From positions 40,693,537 through 40,757,536 of the forward strand of contig CM046842.1 in NCBI GenBank assembly GCA_025618425.1: 64,000 nt of DNA. Direction: 5' to 3'. This document shows positions 19,201 through 28,888 of the stretch, piece by piece. The notes beneath the pieces are model-generated. The model worked only from the letters and a program-made list of their open reading frames with translations, was not told the DNA's origin and made no database searches. Within the stretch, counting starts at the first letter, position 1; each line of letters opens with the position of its first letter. The position numbers and the translations under genes are program-made. This DNA is from Heliocidaris tuberculata (Eukaryota; Echinodermata; Echinoidea; Camarodonta; Echinometridae).

Positions 19201-21223
19201 AGACCGGGCTATTTGGGTCACCTCTAAGCCGACCGGGGGGGGGGGGGGCGAGGGCGAATCTAGCTCTGCCATAATGAATAAGCTAAAGTCTCATACTTCT
19301 ATCTAAAACAGTTTTGAAATTATAGGCTTTTGTAGATTCGTATGTTCGCGTACATAGACTTCCATTTACGTAATGTGTTGCAACAATACACAAGTCAATC
19401 GAATTTGAAGCATTGAATTTGAATTCGATGGTAAAAAAAGGGTAAATCAAAAGATGCGTAAGGCTCTAGAATATATATAGCCATGCTGGCTGCTTGTGGC
19501 GCACCAAAGAAAAAAAATATCCTCAAACATATCGCTGCGAACATACAGGGGGGGGGGGGGGGGGGGGTTGTTGGGATATGTGCTCTTGATTTGGAGGGGC
19601 GTGTGCTCCACCACATAATTAACCCACCTTCAGTTTTTTTAATTGCTCCAAAATTTGAGATCGTTGCCCGAACCTTTCTCGAAGCAAAGCATTCAAAGGC
19701 ACATGGCCACTGGCGTACTGGTGGGGGGTTTTGGGGAAAATGTCAACGAACAAAGGGGTTTTACTCTTTTTATTGTTTGTTTTAAAAAAATTCTGCATAG
19801 CGTAGCCCCCCCCCCCCCCCCCAAAAAAAAAAATCATACATAGTGACTCAGTTCGTCACCGTATCATCATATTCCTCCACCTATGTATGGAAGTGCAATA
19901 TTTTGTATTGATAATATATGTATGATTCATCCGCTGCGTTCAATAGCAGTATAATTTCTTAACAGGGGGACGGGAGTTATCGATCTTTCGGCCAATTTAC
20001 CACACTTTCCATCCCAAGAATGATTGTTATTTAATAAATATATTCATTTATTCAAAATCTTCAGATAGGTGATTGACATGAGACAACCCCCCCCCCCCCC
20101 CCCCCCCCCCCCACCAACCACAAACACCATAAGTGGATAAGAGATGCACTCATGGCTAGTAAATTTAAAAAATAAATAAACTGAGAACCATATTTGCGCC
20201 AATGATAAATTGCGCCCGTCGCTGCTCATGCACCCTCCTAATTACTTTATCTCGGCAGTATACATGTACAATGATTGCCCGACATAGCAACTGCAGGCCT
20301 GGCATTGTGAAGACTACAATTAACCAACTTTTAGGATGAGCGGTCCTGAGAGAACAAGTGGGTTTTGAATTGAACCACGTTCTGTCTCTTGTGCAAACTA
20401 TGAAAAGATACCAAACAAAAATGGTAATGTACTTGCGTCGTTAAAACCCCTCTGCTAATTTATTCTAAGCAAAGATTAACAAGCTTAAAAGTTTGATCAT
20501 TTGAATTATATGAAAGAAATTTATGGTCTAATATAACAACACTGGCAACTCTTTTGTAATTGAAAAAAAAAAGATAAATTATATATGGGGTCGGGCTAAC
20601 TCGGCACTAGGGCGAACTCGGCACTGCGCGGTGACTATGTTTCAAGAGTTGAACTCCACGCTACGCACCGTACCCTTTTTAGCCTTAAATTTCATGTTTT
20701 GCATAATTTTACTTCTTGAAATTATCAACATTACTTCTTTGCTAATCATTTTACACATTGATATCAAATAATTTGAATTTAAGTGTTTTGAAATGTGTAA
20801 TTAAATGCGAAATTCAACGCAATTGTTTGCGATCACTTTAACTCTATCTGGGCTCACTCCGCGGCGATTTTCCGCCAAGGTCGAGTTCGCCCTAGTGCCG
20901 AGTTAGCTATATATAGTTATATATGAATACATGAATATGTTTTTGGCTGGCAAACATATTTTTTCTTTATCTTTATTTCTCTCGCTCTCCCACACACACT
21001 TCCTCTAATTCTTTTTCATTTATTTCTCCTAATCTCCTTTGTTTTCTCTTCTAATCTTTGGTCCATGACGCCCCTCCTCTTGCTACATCTTCCTTGTATT
21101 TATGATAATGATGGTAGGCCTACTTACCGATGACACATCAGGCGAGACATCAGATAAGACATCAGGCGATACGTCCATGTAGTACCGCTGAAATTCATCT
21201 TCCCCCTCTGAACTGGAATCCAT
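15991..21223 (-). CDS. Four-exon P2X7 ballast-domain protein (P2X purinoceptor 7-like)
   Basis: Exons, 5' to 3' on the minus strand: 21223-21128, 18721-18236, 17656-17409 and 16260-15991. All introns are GT-AG and phase 0. The protein, about 365 residues, starts with an acidic segment (MDSSSEGEDEF), continues through a lysine-rich linker of 8-residue repeats and ends in a domain like the cytosolic ballast of vertebrate P2X7: WCVCGNC...ALCC, a spacer and LWQHGRLGLGNRVVIPSC, then the closing PDPNDHYTGF. No P2X transmembrane or ATP-binding part is visible, so this is a free-standing cytosolic ballast protein, as known from other invertebrates. It presumably binds zinc through its cysteines; its function is unknown. 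Exon 3 carries a C27 run that breaks the frame by one base. Confidence 0.8.
16261..17408 (-). other. Intron 3 with a direct duplication
   Basis: A block from CAATAAAGGAAAG through ATTGTACATAGATAGCC occurs at about 16550-16730 and again at 16936-17115, with shared flanking phrases such as GACAAAAACTGTATAAGTTG near 16822 and 17178. The copies are diverged by substitutions and short indels. No coding potential. Confidence 0.6.
17409..17656 (-). CDS. Exon 3: start of ballast domain, with out-of-frame C27
   Basis: Acceptor TTTCAG, donor GTCAGT. In frame from exon 2 it reads RLIMGLDLERMRDVLLNVVE and on to LDLLNC, then a run of 27 C on the minus strand (17534-17560 as G). After the run the family-like reading QENLPPSTEPGWCVCGNC is one frame off. 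Runs of 25 or 28 C would keep the frame open through to exon 4. Thus either the run is unstable or it is mis-sequenced. Confidence 0.75.
17779..17911. mobile_element. Foldback MITE, about 135 bp
   Basis: Left end GGGCCCTGTTTCATAAGCTT with TTATCAATAACAA; right end TTGATAACAAGTTATATGGA and AACAGGGTCC. The core GACAAATTTGCTCTCGG...TTTCAGTAGCATA parallels the cores of the elements at 9677 and 39438. It lies in intron 2 of the P2X7-type gene. Confidence 0.65.
18236..18721 (-). CDS. Exon 2: acidic start and lysine-rich 8-residue repeats
   Basis: Acceptor CTTACAG, donor GTAAGA, both phase 0, 162 codons. It begins VVEDDIPGPSGQQEQWQTNR. It then passes into about ten repeats of the type TGGKAK(D/E/G)K encoded by a 24-bp minisatellite, and ends RREERIVELR. 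The long plus-strand frames over the same DNA are shadows of this repeat. The linker is probably disordered and strongly basic. Confidence 0.75.
18722..21127 (-). other. Intron 1 rich in G/C-tract fragments
   Basis: It holds long homopolymers: C22 near 18999-19020, G13 near 19236, G18 near 19550-19567, C16 near 19807 and C29 near 20084-20112. Several are linked to phrases such as CACTGGCGTACTGGTGGG (19710), which mark decayed hAT-like ends. A MITE lies at 20595-20907. No other exon is supported. Confidence 0.55.
20595..20907. mobile_element. 313-bp MITE with 26-bp perfect TIRs
   Basis: Left end GCTAACTCGGCACTAGGGCG, right end CGCCCTAGTGCCGAGTTAGC; the match extends to 26 bases (through AACTCG / CGAGTT). 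The interior is unrelated to other elements here. No frame. TA-rich flanks hide any duplication. Confidence 0.85.
21128..21223 (-). CDS. Exon 1: start codon and acidic N-terminus
   Basis: ATG at 21223-21221 in the context CAAAATGG. It encodes MDSSSEGEDEFQRYYMDVSP and a repeated SPDV/LSDV stretch, and ends in phase 0 at donor GTAAGT. The 32 codons join exon 2 without a split codon. A T18 tract precedes the start on the plus strand. Confidence 0.7.
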
Positions 21224-21819
21224 TTTGACTTTTTTTTTTTTTTTTTTTTACAGATGTTAGGATGTGGGCTACAAAGCCTATCAGACACGCTTATTATAAC
21301 CTTTTTTTTTTCGTTTGTAGTATTCTCAGTAATATATATATCGTAAACAAAAATTGAAGAAAGGCAAAGACAAAGCGTGCAAGTTCCGCTTATCTCCACT
21401 CTATATTGAATACAAAATCTTGTGTGGATGATCACTCGGGTTGAAGATTAGTGTATATCTATTGTTTCACCGTTACATAACATTCAGGGCCCATAGCTCA
21501 CCGAAAAAAAGTAAGACAGGAAGTTGATAATTATACCCATGAACGTGAACTTTTTATATACATTGTTACGTAAAAGAATACAAATGGAAAGTACATGTAG
21601 CACCGTACAGTCGGAGCATCTGATATCCGGAAAGTGTGGCAGAAACATGATTTTTGTGTTCTTGCAACTCGCATGATTCAAGTTATCAAACTGCAACAAA
21701 TTATGATTTATTTGAGGTATACTCGAACCTACAAATAAAGGACTACTAATGGACTTGACGTATGCTTGACATACTTGTCGCCTAATAAATGTCAGGGAAT
21801 GGGTCGAATGTTTATGTAG

Positions 21820-21910
21820 TGATGCCACATGGTCTGGTGCCTGCATGGGAGAATATGAGAGAAAGTGTATAGCTCTCATATTCTCCCAGGCACCAGACAA
21901 TGTGGCATCA
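21820..21910. repeat. 91-base near-perfect hairpin upstream of the P2X7-type gene
   Basis: The left arm begins TGATGCCACATGGTCTGGTG and ends GAGAATATGAGAG. The right arm begins CTCTCATATTCTC and ends ATGTGGCATCA. The loop is 11 bases, with one mismatch and one 4-base bulge over about 40 paired bases. Size and shape fit a microRNA precursor or a small inverted duplication. Confidence 0.65.
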
Positions 21911-21980
21911 TGGAATGGAATATCATGACCAGACAAAATAATGAATAAATCAATGTTTCAAAAAATAATTGAAGGAGAAA

Positions 21981-21998
21981 TTAAAGGGATTGATTAAC
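21981..21998 (+). repeat. TTAA-flanked 18-bp terminal repeat, left copy
   Basis: TTAAAGGGATTGATTAAC here is the exact inverse of the 18 bases at 31240-31257. TTAA plus an AGGG start is typical of elements that target TTAA (piggyBac/Kolobok types). They may bound one 9.3-kb element or be two unrelated ends of the same family. Confidence 0.55.
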
Positions 21999-22560
21999 GG
22001 CAAGAGTAAAAAAATTTACCCAGTTGCATGGGTCAGTTTTGAGGAGTATAGGGCCTATGTATATAGGCCTATATATGCACGCGGCAAAAAACTTACTATA
22101 ATGAGCGGCCAAAAAGGCTAAAAAATGACTTGTTAGACTATAGAAAATGTTAGGGTGGGATGGTAGTCGAAAATATTTGTCGCTTACAAAAAGTGGATGA
22201 CATAGGCCTACCCCCCCCCCCCCCCCGAAAAAAAAAACCCGAAAGTGGAACAGAAATGACGATGCCCTTGGATCATTATGCTCATATCAAGGTCTAGTCT
22301 CGTTCTCACAGGCGTTCGCTTTTCCAGTTTGGCAAATCTTTTGACAAGCTGGAACTATAGGCGAATCAGTGTCTGTTATCAATGAGTGATTACAACATTA
22401 AGTACAACCAAAAACAGAGAGTGTAAGAAAATAGAAATGGATATGTAAATTTACACAGCCTTACATAACGAAGATCATCATACGCACAAACATCAGGACT
22501 GACTGTCAGACTAGGTTATATACGCAAGCCGTGCACGTGCACGAGCTATAGCACTGGACT

Positions 22561-22614
22561 GGCAGTATGTTTTGGCCAGGTCAGTTACTGAACTGGCCAA
22601 AACATACTGCATGC
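22561..22614. repeat. Short perfect hairpin
   Basis: GCAGTATGTTTTGGCCAG is followed after a 15-base loop by the exact inverse CTGGCCAAAACATACTGC. No boundary repeats were seen. Confidence 0.7.
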
Positions 22615-22978
22615 GCTAAATGCGATTCTGTGTGTTCTGTGATAACTCCTTGGGATAATAACATGTATGGCCTATGTGCAGATCTTCTACATTGTATGGT
22701 CTGTCCAAGTTCTGTGATAACTCCTTGGTCTGTCAACTTCTTTCGTTATGATCTACCCAGTGTAGTCTCTCTCTCTCTCTCTCTCTTCCAGTGTCTTCCC
22801 TCATCGTTTGTGTAATACCCCCGGTGTTTTTCGCTTCTTTGGACCCCCATTTCGGCGTTGACTGAGGCACACCCCCGTCAAAAAAAAATCTGATTCCCCT
22901 CCCCCCCCCCCCCGGTAATACCTATTCCCGCCCCAAATCAAATAATAAAGGAGGGATTTGCAAAGAAGATGTATCACG

Positions 22979-24289
22979 CAGGGGCGGATCTAGCTTTTTT
23001 CCAAGGGAGGGGTTTGAGGGGCTGAGCTGGGTATTGCGAGGGAGCGTAGAGACCGAGCCCGAGCGAGCGAAGCGAGCGAGGAGGGGGGTGTGGGAGGGGG
23101 GTATCCCCCCTCCCACAGTAGGGAGATTTTTCATTTTTAGGGTTGCTAGCTTGCGATTTTAAGCATACTTGCATGCTCTATTTTTTCTCTTTTTTGCCCA
23201 AATAAATGTTTACTTGGAAGGGAGCGAGGGGGGAGGGGGGTATCCCCCCTCCCACAGTAGGGAGATTTTTCATTTTTAGGGTTGCTAGCTTGCGATTTTA
23301 AGCATACTTGCATGCTCTATTTTTTTCTCTTTTTTGCCCAAATAAATGTTTACTTGGAAGGGAGCGAGGGGGGGGGGTATCCCCCCTCCCACAGTAGGGA
23401 GATTTTTCATTTTTAGGGTTGCTAGCTTGCGATTTTAAGCATACTTGCATGCTCTATTTTTTCTCTTTTTTGCCCAAATAAATGTTTACTTGGAAGGGAG
23501 CGAGGGGGGAGGGGGGTATCCCCCCTCCCACAGTAGGGAGATTTTTCATTTTTAGGGTTGCTAGCTTGCGATTTTAAGCATACTTGCATGCTCTATTTTT
23601 TCTCTTTTTTGCCCAAATAAATGTTTACTTGGAAGGGAGCGAGGGGGGGGGGTGTGGGAGGGGGGTATCCCCCCTCCCACAGTAGGGAGATTTTTCATTT
23701 TTAGGGTTGCTAGCTTGCGATTTTAAGCATACTTGCATGCTCTATTTTTTCTCTTTTTTGCCCAAATAAATGTTTACTTGGAAGGGAGCGAGGGGGGAGG
23801 GGGGTATCCCCCCTCCCACAGTAGGGAGATTTTTCATTTTTAGGGTTGCTAGCTTGCGATTTTAAGCATACTTGCATGCTCTATTTTTTCTCTTTTTTGC
23901 CCAAATAAATTTTTACTTGGAAGCGAGCGAAGCGAGCGAGGGGGAGGGTGTGGGAGGGGGGTATCCCCCTCCCACAGTAGGGAGATTTTTCATTTTTAGG
24001 GTTGCTAGCTTGCGATTTTAAGCATACTTGCATGCTCTATTTTTTCTCTTTTTTGCCCAAATAAATGTTTACTTGGAAGGGAGCGAGGGGGAGGGTGTGG
24101 GAGGGGGGTATCCCCCCTCCCACAGTAGGGAGATTTTACATTTTTAGGGTCGCTAGCTTGCGATTTTAAGCATACTTGCATGCTCTATTTTTTCTATTTT
24201 TGCCCAAATAAATGTTTACTTGGCAGCCCAAGGGGGGGGGGGGGGGGTTTAAACCCCCTAAACCCCCCCCCCCCGTAGATCCGCCACTG
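22979..24289. mobile_element. hAT-like element with eight internal tandem units
   Basis: The ends match those at 2682-3267, and TCACG flanks both sides (22974-22978, 24290-24294). The interior has eight units of about 138 bp, against three in the other copy. Each contains CCCACAGTAGGGAG, GGTTGCTAGCTTGCGATTTT and GCCCAAATAAATGTTTACTT. The last unit has the same TTTTACATTTTTAGGG variant in both copies. No transposase frame. Confidence 0.8.
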
Positions 24290-24343
24290 TCACGAATACA
24301 AAACGTAATTAGATAAATTATCATGGACTATATCTAGGCCTAT

Positions 24344-24380
24344 ATATTACAATAATAATAATAATAACAATAATAATAAC

Positions 24381-24417
<37 letters not shown>

Positions 24418-24535
24418 TTAATAATAATAAAAATAATGATGTTGATGATGATAATAATATAATAATGATAAAAACTAATAACAATAATAATAATAGTAGT
24501 AGTAGAAGTAGTAGTAGTAGTATTAGAAACAATAA
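24344..24535. repeat. (AAT)n microsatellite
   Basis: Nearly uninterrupted AAT/ATA trinucleotide array with GATGATG and AGTAGT variants. The leucine-rich open frame on the other strand is an artefact. Confidence 0.9.
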
Positions 24536-24949
24536 TGAGAATATTCCATTATATAGTAAAGTTTTCTACCAAATTAGATAACGAATAAGGAATCTGATTT
24601 TATATCACTTTTATAGTTGTCATGCCATAGCATCTTTGTGAAAAGTATAATTTAGGACACATTTATTTAATGTTTGAATAATAAAATGTTAAGAGATAAC
24701 TCAAAAGTTTTTAATCCTAAAATTACAAATTACATAGATTTCCCCTGAGACATGCTGTTACTGATTGATTGTAAGGTTTTCTTTTCAAAATTTGTCTATG
24801 TATGATTTTCTTACGAACTGGACTTGCTGAGTTTACAATTGGAAATTTATGTCTTTTTTTATTTGAATGTGTGATTAATCTTATGTTTTGTTCATTTCTT
24901 GTTTAATATGTTTGTACTTTGTTTTATAATGTTACCGTTACTGTTATTG

Positions 24950-25045
24950 TTACTTTGCAGTGATTTCAAGTAAACCAGTGTCTAAACCACTGATGAAACC
25001 ACCCTGGTAAAAAAGATTAAATAAATAAATAAATAAATAATATAA
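24950..25045 (+). mobile_element. Probable LINE 3' end with (AAAT)n tail
   Basis: Unique sequence ending GGTAAAAAAGATT is followed by AAAT repeats. Short tandem tails of this sort mark 3' ends of CR1/L2-like LINEs. No coding part is visible. Confidence 0.3.
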
Positions 25046-25102
25046 AACAAAATGTTTTCGTCATTGACATAACGTGGGCTGACTAAACTCAAACCCCTCC
25101 TA

Positions 25103-25331
25103 GGTGCGGATCCAGGATTTTGGTAAGGGAGGGGGGGGGGGCAAAAATTTCAGAAAATTTTCGGACAAGCAAAAGCAAAAGCAAAAAAAAGAAAAAAAAA
25201 GAAAAAGGTCATCGAACATTCTTAGGTCCGTTTGTACTTTGTCCGTCCAAAATTTTACAAACAAAATAAAAAGGTCAGTTTTAAAGGGGGGGGGCCGGGT
25301 CGGAATCCCCCCCCCCTTAAATCTGCCACCG
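25103..25331. mobile_element. Short hAT-like G/C-tract element
   Basis: It starts GGTGCGGATCCAGGATTTTG, has an internal G12 run, and ends in CCCCCCCCCTTAAATCTGCC. It resembles the element at 43043-43401. No clear duplication. Confidence 0.5.
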
Positions 25332-28296
25332 CCCTCCCTTAGTTTATTGTGAGCTCTTCTCTCTCGACCATCTTCATGCATTCTCCTCTACTTCGGTGAT
25401 ATATCCTCTCATTCTCCTCTCCATTCTGTTACTCCACTCTCCCTATCGTCCACTCTTTTTCTCTCTTTATTTCAGATTTTTAAATCCTCTATCAAATAAA
25501 TACAAGAGTGTCATACAGGCAAGATGTTATCTTCTCTGTAGTGTTCCATGGCAAGTATTCACATCTGAAAGCTTTTGGTAATAAGGCTACCACATGATGT
25601 TACCGAAACTAGCTTTCAATTGTGAAGATAACTGATTCAATGTGTTTATCATAATATTCATAAAATGCAATTAGACGAGTTATTATTATGGACTACCATG
25701 GTGCTAACTTACAAATAATGGCTAGACCAGGTTATAAATGGGAGCTGGCCAGGGAAATTACCAAGTACTGCTGCCACTTTTATATTCTTGTACACAACCT
25801 TCCATGTATTTGCTCTGGACATTGGTTTGGATATAAAAGGTACCTCCCCCCCCCCCCCCCCATCTCTCTCTCTCTCTTTCATTTTCATGCATTCTCCTCC
25901 TCTTTCGCGATCTAGATCCTCTCATTCTTTCCCTTCCTCTCTCTTTTTTTCTGCTCTCCATTCTCCATCTCCTTTTCTTGCTTATTTGCACTCTCCAAAA
26001 AACATTATCATTATCTCTTCGTTTCTGTTGGTTTGTTTCCCCTCTTCCGCCTTCTTTCCAATTTCATACCCTTCATAAAAAGAAAGACAAACAAGATATT
26101 TTCTGTTTCAAAGTGTGTATATTCTCAACAAAAAAAATAATATAAATTATTATTATTATGAACTAGCATGATTCTAACCAGTCTAACTTACTAATATCTA
26201 GGCCTATATGAAATATTTATGGGAAAAGCAAATATTACAAAAGGTTCATCATTAGTGGGTTGTCCAGAAAGTTATAAACAGGGGGCATTGCATGGTCTCC
26301 AAGCAGGGATGAAAAAGGAATTCTTTTGTACTGTACTGAAATTTCTCAATGAAAGCATCTATATCCATCCTCTCTGCTTGAATAACCACCAAACAGTAAA
26401 TTTCAAAAAAAGATTGTGGACTAGGACTACACGCATCCCCTAAGAAACTACCACAGGCTAACCCCACCCACCCCCCCCCCCCCATATTTCTATTTCCAGA
26501 GCCTAAATGAATCTTGAATACAAATAGAATTCAATAATAACACACAATGATGGACACCAAGGGGTGCTAGACTGTCAGAGAGAACAAAACGTCTTTCAAT
26601 ATTAGCTTGTACTAGGGACGCTTAGATATCATACACAAAGTAAGTTTCATTATTTTTCACTTTTAACGTTTCAGAAGTGTAGTTTCAAGACAAGCAAGAT
26701 CAGGCAAAAGACCATATAGACAATTGGCAATTTTATTTAGCGCTTTTTTATTTTGTACACAGGTATGCAAAATGTGTAACCTAGCATCAGAGTTTCCAAT
26801 TTTTTTTAAATTGGTCTCAAAATGTTGCAAGACACTTGAAAGGGAAATTTCACTAAAAGGCATGATAATTTAGGGCAAAATTGCAGCTTATTCACTTCCT
26901 TTGTAGTTTCTTGGACATACGCACACTTATTCAAGGTGCCCTGTTGATAATACGTCAGACAACTGCTCAGTGGTGCTTAACCGTTGATGGCAAGGAATTT
27001 GGCGGTGCTGTATAAAAAGAAACAGAAAGAGGCAACAGAAAAATAAGTTTTAGTAGTCAAATATTTAAAATGATCCCAAAACACATTTTGTCAAAATATA
27101 TTGATATACATATTGTTATGTAAGGTACAATATATCCACATAGAAATCTAATTTTTACATGTAAATCAACCTTGCATGGGCGTCAATCCGTACCAGAGCA
27201 TGAGTGGGACACAACCTTTTGAGAAATAGATTGACATCCGTCGCCCCCCTCCCGTCCCCTACCCAGTATGGTCAAAGAGAAAAAAAGGAAGAAAAGAAGT
27301 TGCTTGGAAGGCTGAGTAGTCGAGGGGGGGGGACATCATAAAGTTTGGAATGAAAAAAAAAATAAACAATTTTAAAATACAAAATATTTGTATTATAGAG
27401 CTCGTGAAGGTACTTTTTGACAAAATGTGTGTGTGTGTGTGGGGGGGTAGTTGATACGATGCCCCCCCCCCCTTTGATATCCACGCAGCTGTGTTGAAAC
27501 TTTTTTTTTTCTTGTTTTGTGTTAATTGAACAGTCTCCAGATGGAATCTGTTCATTAGACATGAAGAAATGGAAGAAATGTACTTACTTTTACATGTTGA
27601 CATCACCATACTGGGACAATCCTGAGGCGAGTACTGTCATTTGTCTGTAAGCAAAACAGAATGAAAGGTCAATCAATACATGATAAACTATTATCCAAAA
27701 ATTTGTTCCCCTGCTAATAAATTGTATATACAAATTCTATTAGTTCGTGACAGGACAACAAAAATCCATGAATTCATCAGGAAAAGGAATAATTGTGTAT
27801 CAAAAGTTAGTGAAAATAATATCATGACCAATGGCGTCGCTAGAACATTTTGAATGGGGGGGGGGGGGGTGATGTGATACCTAACTTTAACAACAACTTT
27901 TGAGGGTGTGACACTAAAATTAACCCAAAGTTCGCCCTATTTATCACCCCCTACTCAAAATTACTCATGTAAAAGTAAATTATTTCTTGGTTTAGGCATT
28001 TAGGTCTGTTTGTGTTTGTCTGTTGCGGATCTAGGATTTCTCAGAGGGACCATATTTGGGGAAAAATCATTAAAAGGAGAATTTTTCGACATCGTAACCT
28101 AAACTCAAGACATTTTGAAGCACTATTTTGATAAAATTCCTTTATGTATACCCCCCCCCCCCCCATGAAACAATGATTTCACCTTCATTTTTTTTCTTTG
28201 TGCGAGTGCAAAGTAAGCAGAACATTATTTTATTTCTTATAAATTCCTTTTTTATTAAAATCTCTTTGAAATGTTTTTAACCCTCTCCCCCTTCCC
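25332..28296. other. No firm gene; CT-rich tracts and G/C-tract fragments
   Basis: Holds CT-rich low-complexity DNA (25870-25990), C15-C16 runs near 25846 and 26465, a G13 run near 27857 and a C14 run near 28150. On the minus strand an acceptor-like TTTATACAG near 27018 and a short exon-like segment at 27594-27654 (CTTACAG ... GTAAGT) could belong to a spliced transcript; see findings. Otherwise I see nothing. Confidence 0.35.
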
Positions 28297-28888
28297 TTAA
28301 AGGGCAATCCAACCTTGGTAATAAGATGATTTGTGTGAAAGCAGAAAAATAAGAAAAACAGGATGGTGGAAGTTTGAAAGAAATCGGACAAGGAATAAGA
28401 AAGTTATGGATGTTTGAAAAATGAGATCACTACATCTATGCGAATCTCAAATTGGCAATTTGGTGATTCGATTGTGACATTTTTGTGGACAACTCTCCCA
28501 TTTGTCGTACACAAAAATATCATTAATTTGCGGTTTTCTTCAAAGCGCTTTTACCCCCTGAGCTGTACCAAAAATATATTGGAGATAGCATATTGTTATA
28601 GGTCTTCATGAACGAAAAGATCCTTCTGAGTAATGCATTTTGAAAAAAAGTGACATTTTAGTCATTTTGTGTGTTAGAGCGAATGGGGGAGTTGTCCACA
28701 GCTACATCACAGTGACATTACCTATTCGGCCAATTTGAAATTCCCATAAGCATAGTGATTACGACTTTCAAAAATTCATAACTTTCTTATTGCTTGTCAG
28801 ATTTCGTTCAAACTTTCACCAATCTGCTTCTCTGATTTTTCCTCTTTCTTTCAAAGCAACTTGCTGTTAAGGTTGGATTTCCCTTTAA
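28297..28888. mobile_element. TTAA-flanked foldback MITE, 592 bp
   Basis: Left TTAAAGGGCAATCCAACCTT, right AAGGTTGGATTTCCCTTTAA. Further paired phrases (GTTATGGATGTTTGAAAA / TTTCAAAAATTCATAAC; TTGGCAATTTG / GGCCAATTTGAAATTC) show the inverted repeat covers most of the element. TTAA at both ends fits a TTAA-targeting transposase. Confidence 0.75.

Noticed and set aside
24347..24532. Leucine-, isoleucine- and tyrosine-rich small frames at trinucleotide arrays (also 33037, 38972, 55268)
   Set aside because: Simple-sequence translations.
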